From: Paracentrotus lividus
Taxonomy: Eukaryota > Echinodermata > Echinoidea > Camarodonta > Echinidae
Reading direction: 5' to 3'
NCBI GenBank assembly: GCA_940671915.1
Contig: CALNVZ010003434.1
Span: forward strand, 4,226,395-4,290,394
DNA length: 64,000 nucleotides
In this document: piece after piece, positions 57,948 to 64,000 of the stretch
Position numbering within the stretch: position 1 is the first letter of the stretch
Layout: the number at the start of each line of letters is the position of its first letter
The notes under the pieces: model-generated
Told to the model about the DNA's origin: nothing
Databases searched by the model: none
Seen by the model: the letters and a program-made list of their open reading frames with translations, nothing else
Position numbers and translations under genes: made by a program

Positions 57948-58822
57948 TTTGAGCTTCATAGATAAGGTTACCTTTGGTCCTTGTAAAAAAGAAATCATAT
58001 AATTGATTATACATTCAAAGTTATGAAGTTCTGAAGTTCTCTAGTAAGTGATATAAATTATAAAAAAAAAACAAGAATAACAAACTTGAGGCTCTGATTA
58101 CAGTGAAACAAATGATAAACAAACTAAAGGCACTTTTTTCGGAAAATATCAATATTTCATTGCATTTCGAACAAAACGTATTAGACAGATATGTCAAAGT
58201 TATGAATTTTCATGTCTGAGATTATAGGTATGCTTACCTTTTGTTTGTAAAGCATAATAATCGACAATACATTCAAAGTTATAAAGTTCTGATACTTGAG
58301 CTTATCAATGAGGCTTTTTCTTTGCTATTTTTCTTTATATCCAAGTCTACTCCTATTTACATCTTGGCATTAAAAGAACGTAATGGTCACTCTCTTCATA
58401 TTTTTTTATTCTTTTCTTTTACAAGTAAGTAATATAAATTATTAAAGAAAAACAACAACACAAAGAATAAACTTGAGGCTCTGGTATCTCACTTTGCGGA
58501 GACGTCTCCGCGACGTCTCCGCCACAATTTATGAAAAAAAAAAACGTCTACAATATCGCGGAGACGTCTCCGAGACGTCTCCGCCACAATTTATGAAAAA
58601 AATCCGTCTCCGAGATTTAGGAGACGTCTCCGAGACGTCTCGGACACGTTTCTAATATTATTTATCCATCGCGGAGACAAATTTCTATTCTGTCGTGGAG
58701 ACGTCTCCACGAAGTGAGATACCACCCTAATTTTCATGTCGGAGGTTATAGATGTTGTTACCTTTTGTTTTTGTTAAAGCATTATAATTGAAAATACATT
58801 CAAAGTTATGATGCTTGAGCTA
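57948..58822. repeat. Tandem repeat of about 265 bp, third unit partial
   Basis: Units begin TCATGTTTGAG (57948), TTCATGTCTGAG (58209) and TTCATGTCGGAG (58734). Each has TTACCTTTTG or a variant, then ATACATTCAAAGTTAT. Units 1 and 2 end ACTTGAGGCTCTG. A MITE is inserted exactly at the end of unit 2. Confidence 0.7.
58483..58723. mobile_element. GAGACGTCTC-rich MITE, copy 1
   Basis: Ends GGTATCTCACTTTGCGGAGA and CCACGAAGTGAGATACC. Inside are four GGAGACGTCTCC-type palindromes and three further GACGTCTC half-copies, with CCACAATTTATGAAAAAAA spacers. 241 bp, non-coding. Confidence 0.85.
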
Positions 58823-59001
58823 AGGTGCTATCTCACTTCGCGGAGACGTCTCCGCGACAGAATAGGAATCTTGTCTCCCGACGGATAAATAGTATTAGAG
58901 ACGTCTCCGAGACGTCTCCTGAATTTCGGAGACGGATTTTTTTTTTTATAAATTGTCGCGGAGACGTCTTGGAGACGTCTCTAATACTAGCTCCATGGTT
59001 C
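58823..59001. mobile_element. GAGACGTCTC-rich MITE, copy 2, right end missing
   Basis: Left end AGGTGCTATCTCACTTCGCG, then GGAGACGTCTCCGCGACAGA and further palindromes, but no matching AGTGAGATA end. The interior order is inverted relative to copy 1 (ATAGTATTAGAGACG against its inverse). Confidence 0.75.
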
Positions 59002-59320
59002 AGAGGTTTCTGATTATGTTTTAATTATGTTTATAGGAAGCAACAATTCCGGACAATTGTAATGTTTTTTATGTAATTTTGTGGGGCCACGGAGCCTGGG
59101 AGGGCTTCGTCAGCGAACGTGTACAAAAACGGAAAAAATGACATACATTTGTGATTTTAGTCTGTTCAGCCCCCCCCCCCCTCCCCCACTCCCTCCCACT
59201 TGCCGCTCAGCCCTCCACTTCCAAAACGCTCCGCGGCCCCTGATTGGTTATTTAATAGCTTGGTGTTGATTCAGCGGAAATTGCTTTACCGAGTTCCTAC
59301 GGGAGTTACTTTAACAGAAA

Positions 59321-59357
59321 CAGGGGCAATTGTAACAGCTTGTTACAATTGCCCCTG
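59321..59357. repeat. Perfect 17-bp-arm hairpin
   Basis: CAGGGGCAATTGTAACA, a GCT loop, then the exact inverse. It is a head-to-head pair of the motif that recurs in the 2.9 kb element's ends. Confidence 0.92.
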
Positions 59358-60234
59358 GCAGAGGTGACCATATTTGGAGAGATTTTTTCTATCTTAGCTT
59401 CGGTATTCGTCGTTGAAACTTTAGCAAAATATGGCCTAAGAACATAATTTCTAATATACAAAAATGACAGCCGTAGCTCATCCACATATTTGTCCGGAAA
59501 AAAATGGGTATGTGAAATATTACTTATATGCTCAAAAAACGGTTTTTCCGCTGTAGAAAGTTCCACGAACCGTTAAATCTGCTAACACTCATACAGCATG
59601 TGGAGCAATTAATAGCAGAGCATTTCCTGACAGAGGATTTTAAGTTTATAGCGTGTTTCTGCTAGGAATGGGAGCCTCTGTTACAATTGCCCCGTGTTAC
59701 ATTTGTCCCCGGTCTCCCCTACACTCACACTGCCTTCAAAATGGTTACAGGCCGATCGAAAGTTTATAATTAAGTTCGTTGAAAAGAAAAAACTTTTATC
59801 CCAGCCTTTATTTACGACGGGTTATTTAAATCCTATGATATTTTCATGTTAGCAAATTTAAAAGGCCTCTGTCATTAAATTTTGGAATGACAAATCTTCG
59901 GTTTATCGAAGCCTTTTCTAATTTCGGGGGAAAACGAATCTTCTTGTTATTGCAGCAAAATGTTCGGATAAAGCATCCTTTAAAATAATGTCTTCGGTTG
60001 TACATGTACAACCACTTTATCTTATGTAAAATGTAAGAAGTTTACAAGCCTTTCCACAGTGATTGATTGGGTTGGACAACAGAATAAAACTGTCGATCCT
60101 TTCAATCTTGCAATGATAAGAATAGAACAGACATTCTGCAAATCAACACATGATTGAGCGAGATGAAGTGATGATGATAGCTCACATCAGAGAACATTCA
60201 CACTGCTTTTAAACATAATACAAAATGGTTCTTA

Positions 60235-60500
60235 AACAGTGGAATAAATTTCGGAATAACGAACCCTATTTCATTTTCAGACCAGCGTTTGTCCGAAAAT
60301 AAAAAGGGTTCGTTATTCCGAAATCTCGTTTGTCCGAAAATGGAACAGGATTTGACATTCCGAAAATTTTCGGAATTACGCACCGTATGTCATTTTCGTC
60401 CATTGATCAATCAGAAAAATCAAACTTTCTGATTGTCGAACTATTTAATTTCGGATTTATACGAACTCTGTTTCAATGTTGGACCAACGACCATTCGGAA
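60235..60500. repeat. CGGAATAACGAA-motif repeat with hairpin
   Basis: TTTCGGAATAACGAACCCTA (60249 on) pairs with AGGGTTCGTTATTCCGAAA (ending 60323). Further TTCCGAAAATTTTCGGAATT, TTTGTCCGAAAAT and CGGAACAACGAATC copies follow. A weaker stretch with the same words lies at 59880-59965. Confidence 0.7.
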
Positions 60501-60599
60501 CAACGAATCTTCAGAGTTCAGACTAATGAACCTCCAAAAGTGACCATGTGTGTATATCTTTTCAAAAAAAGATCTTTATTGATCTATCTCTTCCAAACA

Positions 60600-62060
60600 T
60601 AGTATGAAACAACATGCAATAAACATAAACAAATTATGTAATCAAGCTAAAGCTGAATGTGGGATAGAACAAGATTTTGTATTATGTTTCAATCTTAAAA
60701 CCTTGATTATTGTTCATGGAATGCATATAAAGTCATTTCAATTTAAAAACAATTTGAAGGCGCATATATAGAGATATTTGGTTTGATTTAAATTCACAGC
60801 ATATTCTACGGTTTTGTGGTTATGTGAAAAATCATATTTCTATCTCTATGCCAACTATATATGAAATTCATAGCAAAGGGATTGACTGAAACTAAAAGTT
60901 CAATATTCAATTGAAACAGTCCCTATAATTATCTGTTTATATTCTTGTGGTCATCGGAAATGTTAACGCTTTCACTTTAGATGATCATTTAGCCATTTAG
61001 TCATTTCATTTATTCATGCGATAAGCAATCAATTTTTGATCAAAATTTAGTACATTTCTAAGTGTCCCGTGATTGTGTTACCATGATTTTTTAATATATG
61101 CAAATTTATTCATGAATTACAGCCTGCATTTGCACAAAGTTGAAAAATCAGCATCTTGGGAACAAATAGCTTGGACTTGCCCTATAACAGTGTTATTATT
61201 TTTTTGGTTGTCCCCCCCCCCCCTTTTTTTTTTTTTGTCGTGATGTGTGCGTGGAAAAGCATCACTCGACGCTCCAACCACAAGCTGTATTGATTGTCGA
61301 AAATCGTAGAGCTTGAATAATAAGTATTGATCCGTCTGTAATACCGGAAAATACCACTAGATTACCTGATAACTTCTTGGAAACGTATAATTCATCCAGT
61401 GATATTATCATCTCTTAGTTTGAGCAAAAAGGGCGTTAGTTATGTTGAGAAATATGCAACTGAAAGGGATTATTTAACTTCATTCACGGTACCAAAAATA
61501 AATAACTCTTCCAGCTAATGTAATCATAATTGTAAACATTTATGTCAGACAAGAATAGCCTAGGATTTTTTTAGCTAATCGGGCGTTTCAATTTCGAGAT
61601 ATTGACCATTTCATAAGCGTACCAGGGGACACTTAAAATAGCACTGTAATTCATGGAAGAAAACTAATCTTGTATTTCCGATCATTTGCACTTTTTAAAA
61701 AACTGTTTGAAGCATGTTATGAAGCTATTGAAATGAAAATTTCAGGGTTTCATCTTGACATATTATTATGACAGCATTTTTGAAAGAGGCCCTCCACAAA
61801 GTTTCACATTGCCTTCAAACCCCTATTGCTCTGCATGAGCAGACGACTCGTCGTGATAAATGTGTGAATAATATCGGATTGCTGGTATCGATTATCGGAG
61901 AGGAAGAAGCCCGCGAAGCAGTAATCAATAAGTGTGTGAGAGACTGAGAGACATAAAATGGAAAAGATAGATCGAGGGTAAATATTGAATCACCAATCGG
62001 TCGTTACATGCACTGTTTCCCGGCGCAATAGAAATGCAGACAGTCATTTGACTTTGATTA
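60600..62060. other. No gene recognised
   Basis: AT-rich, with a C-run and T-run at 61211-61236. Nothing else supported. Confidence 0.45.
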
Positions 62061-62097
62061 GAGATAGTTAAATCAAATATATGAACAGTCTGGACAG

Positions 62098-62760
<663 letters not shown>

Positions 62761-63105
62761 ATGGGAAAGGGGGTGGGATATGAAGTAAAGGTGCATGCAT
62801 GCAATGTTGTGGGTGTGTTTGGTATATCGACTAAATCCTGAGGCGAGATCGACTGAATAAGTAACAGGAGTTCATCCTCATCAGTAGACGGGAGTCAAAC
62901 ACACATACACCTTCGTCATTCTTCCTATCAACATTTAATATAAATACTGATCCATTTTTCATTTCATAAATTGAGGATTATGTTTGGCATGCTCATATAG
63001 ACAATCATATTTGATCAAGTTTTGAAATAATGTTCGTTGGACAAAAAGCAACTGGATATTGTTTTTACGGTCTGCATATATATTGGAATAAGTTGGGCAT
63101 TTAAT

Positions 63106-63429
63106 GGCCCGTATTCGCAAAGGTGCCCTAAAGTTAAGCCTATATAGCTTAAATCTGTGGTCTAAGTATGGCTAGCAAAATGGGACACAATCTCTAATAG
63201 TATAGATGTTTGATTTATCAGAATTTTTGGTAGTGAAACTATTCAAACTGCATGGGAATGATAAGTACACATAATATTCCTTACAATATTTTATTAAAAC
63301 ACAAATCCAGAATTCAGTAAACTTTTAATGAACATGCAACATAGCACATTGTGTCCCATTTTGCTAGCCATATTTAAACCACAGATTTAAGTTAGGCTTA
63401 ACTTTAGGCCACCTTTGTGAATACGGGCC
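63106..63429. mobile_element. Palindromic MITE, GGCCCGTATTCGCAAAGG ends
   Basis: Ends GGCCCGTATTCGCAAAGGTG and CACCTTTGTGAATACGGGCC, with AAT directly outside both. Inner arms pair at length (ATGGCTAGCAAAATGGGACA with TGTCCCATTTTGCTAGCCAT). The ends resemble those of 44678..44825, so they may be one superfamily. Confidence 0.88.
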
Positions 63430-63784
63430 AATAAATTAAAACTTATTCAAGACGAGACAGAGTTGGGGTGGGGAAAGATAGGAACAGTAATATATACAGA
63501 TAAAGAGAGTAGAAAAACTTTGTGGAAAAGAAAAAGAAAAGATATCTACGTATAATAATGGTTCATTAAACAGAAAAAAAAAAAAAGAAGAAGTAAAGGT
63601 AACATTGATAATAAATGAAAGAATTCCTTGTATGTATTCCTTGAGAGAACTAAACTTAATTATATATTTTGTTTAATGCTCATCGAATAGAAGAAATAAT
63701 TTCTAATATGGACCAACCGATGACTCGAGATGAATAACAACGGAAGAAGGAGGGATGGCGGATCATACCCTTCCTGGTCGGTGA

Positions 63785-63910
63785 CCCGACATTAATTTGC
63801 TCCTGCGATTATTACTCTGGGTTTTATTTCGTGTAAGATGTAGGGTTAGTGTTAAGGTTGCAATAAGGTTTAGGGTAGGATATAGACCAAGGTTGTCATA
63901 GAATCCCCTG
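63785..63910. mobile_element. Partial copy of the 11516..11836 family, reverse orientation
   Basis: GATGTAGGGTTAGTGTTAAG, GTTGCAATAAGG and TTTAGGGTAGG match, in the opposite direction, the interior of 11516..11836. The nearby TTTGCTCCTGCGATTATTAC resembles its degraded end. Non-coding. Confidence 0.55.
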
Positions 63911-64000
63911 GTCTCGGGTGGAAAGTACCAACATACCTGTAACTATAGTGTCTGTCTCAAACGTTTTCAATCTTTAAAAAAAAAAAAAAAAAAAAAAAAA

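Larger units (their letters stand above)
56773..59719. mobile_element. 2.9 kb composite element, GGGGAGACCTGGGG ends, TA duplication
   Basis: Left TA-GGGGAGACCTGGGGCAAG, right TTTGTCCCCGGTCTCCCC-TA. GGGGCAATTGTAACA or its inverse recurs near both ends (about 56948, 57006, 59322, 59341, 59686). The interior holds a T run, a pyrimidine-rich tract (57590-57740), a 3-unit tandem repeat (57948..58822) and two GAGACGTCTC MITEs. No transposase is recognisable. A duplicated flank near 60050 shows the empty site. Confidence 0.85.
56640..60215. repeat. Duplicated flank giving the empty site of the 2.9 kb element
   Basis: The segment before the element (GATTGATTGGTTGGACA, ATTCTGCAAATCAACATACG, ATTGAGTGAGATGAAG, CAGAG) is repeated at 60060-60192 (GATTGATTGGGTTGGACA, ATTCTGCAAATCAACACATG, ATTGAGCGAGATGAAG, CAGAG). 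In the second copy CAGAG continues straight into AACATTCACACTGC, where the first has TA, the element, then TACACTCACACTGC. Confidence 0.75.

Overview
The window looks like a gene-poor, repeat-rich stretch of an animal nuclear genome. It is AT-rich, with (GA)n, (CT)n, (AAAC)n and long G or A runs, many small DNA-transposon derivatives, LINE fragments with (ATT)n tails, TTAGGG-type telomere repeats inside a palindrome, and frequent ACATGTACATGT strings. Together with the two recognised genes, this points to a marine invertebrate deuterostome, most likely an echinoderm such as a sea urchin. That assignment is an inference from texture; no sequence search was possible.

Only two host genes are recognised with confidence. 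(1) A VKORC1-type vitamin K epoxide reductase lies on the minus strand as three exons (15608..15433, 13274..13167, 12160..11934). Splice sites and intron phases (2 and 1) agree with the vertebrate gene as I recall it. Exons 1 and 3 are open, but exon 2 is 108 bp where the frame needs 110, and its conserved protein segments lie in three successive frames. This means two single-base losses, from assembly errors, an allele or recent decay. (2) A single-exon copine/RGLG-like von Willebrand A protein of 360 aa lies on the plus strand at 49040..50122. It has an N-terminal membrane segment, a complete MIDAS, and neither C2 nor RING domains. A CpG-rich stretch with CRE and AP-1 motifs near 22.1-22.85 kb is a candidate promoter and could serve as a distant 5' end for it.

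Nearly everything else is repeats. By region: 0-5.7 kb, mostly AT-rich unique-looking DNA with one CpG-rich patch (1.6-2.05 kb); 5.7-11.9 kb, MITEs, a LINE fragment between two microsatellites, and an inverted-repeat element hit by another MITE; 11.9-15.7 kb, VKORC1, whose first intron holds a 1.3 kb inverted-repeat element with a TTAA-flanked MITE inside it; 16-24 kb, a dense cluster of foldback elements, a palindrome with telomere repeats, and a tract of AACGTTAG/AGATCT palindromes; 24-34 kb, mostly unremarkable AT-rich DNA; 34-41 kb, degenerate tandem repeats, further foldback elements and a CR1/L2-type LINE inside an older element; 42-48 kb, microsatellites, MITEs and a tandem repeat split by a TA-flanked foldback; 49-50.4 kb, the copine-like gene; 53-60 kb, two related TA-flanked elements with GGGGAGAC ends, the larger holding tandem repeats and GAGACGTCTC-rich MITEs; 60-64 kb, a repeat with CGGAATAACGAA motifs, GA tracts and a further MITE.

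The clearest novelty is structural. Several insertions have an uninterrupted relative nearby in the window, so target duplications (TA, TTAA) and relative ages can be read directly. I found no CRISPR array, no operon, no tRNA or rRNA gene and no convincing viral element.
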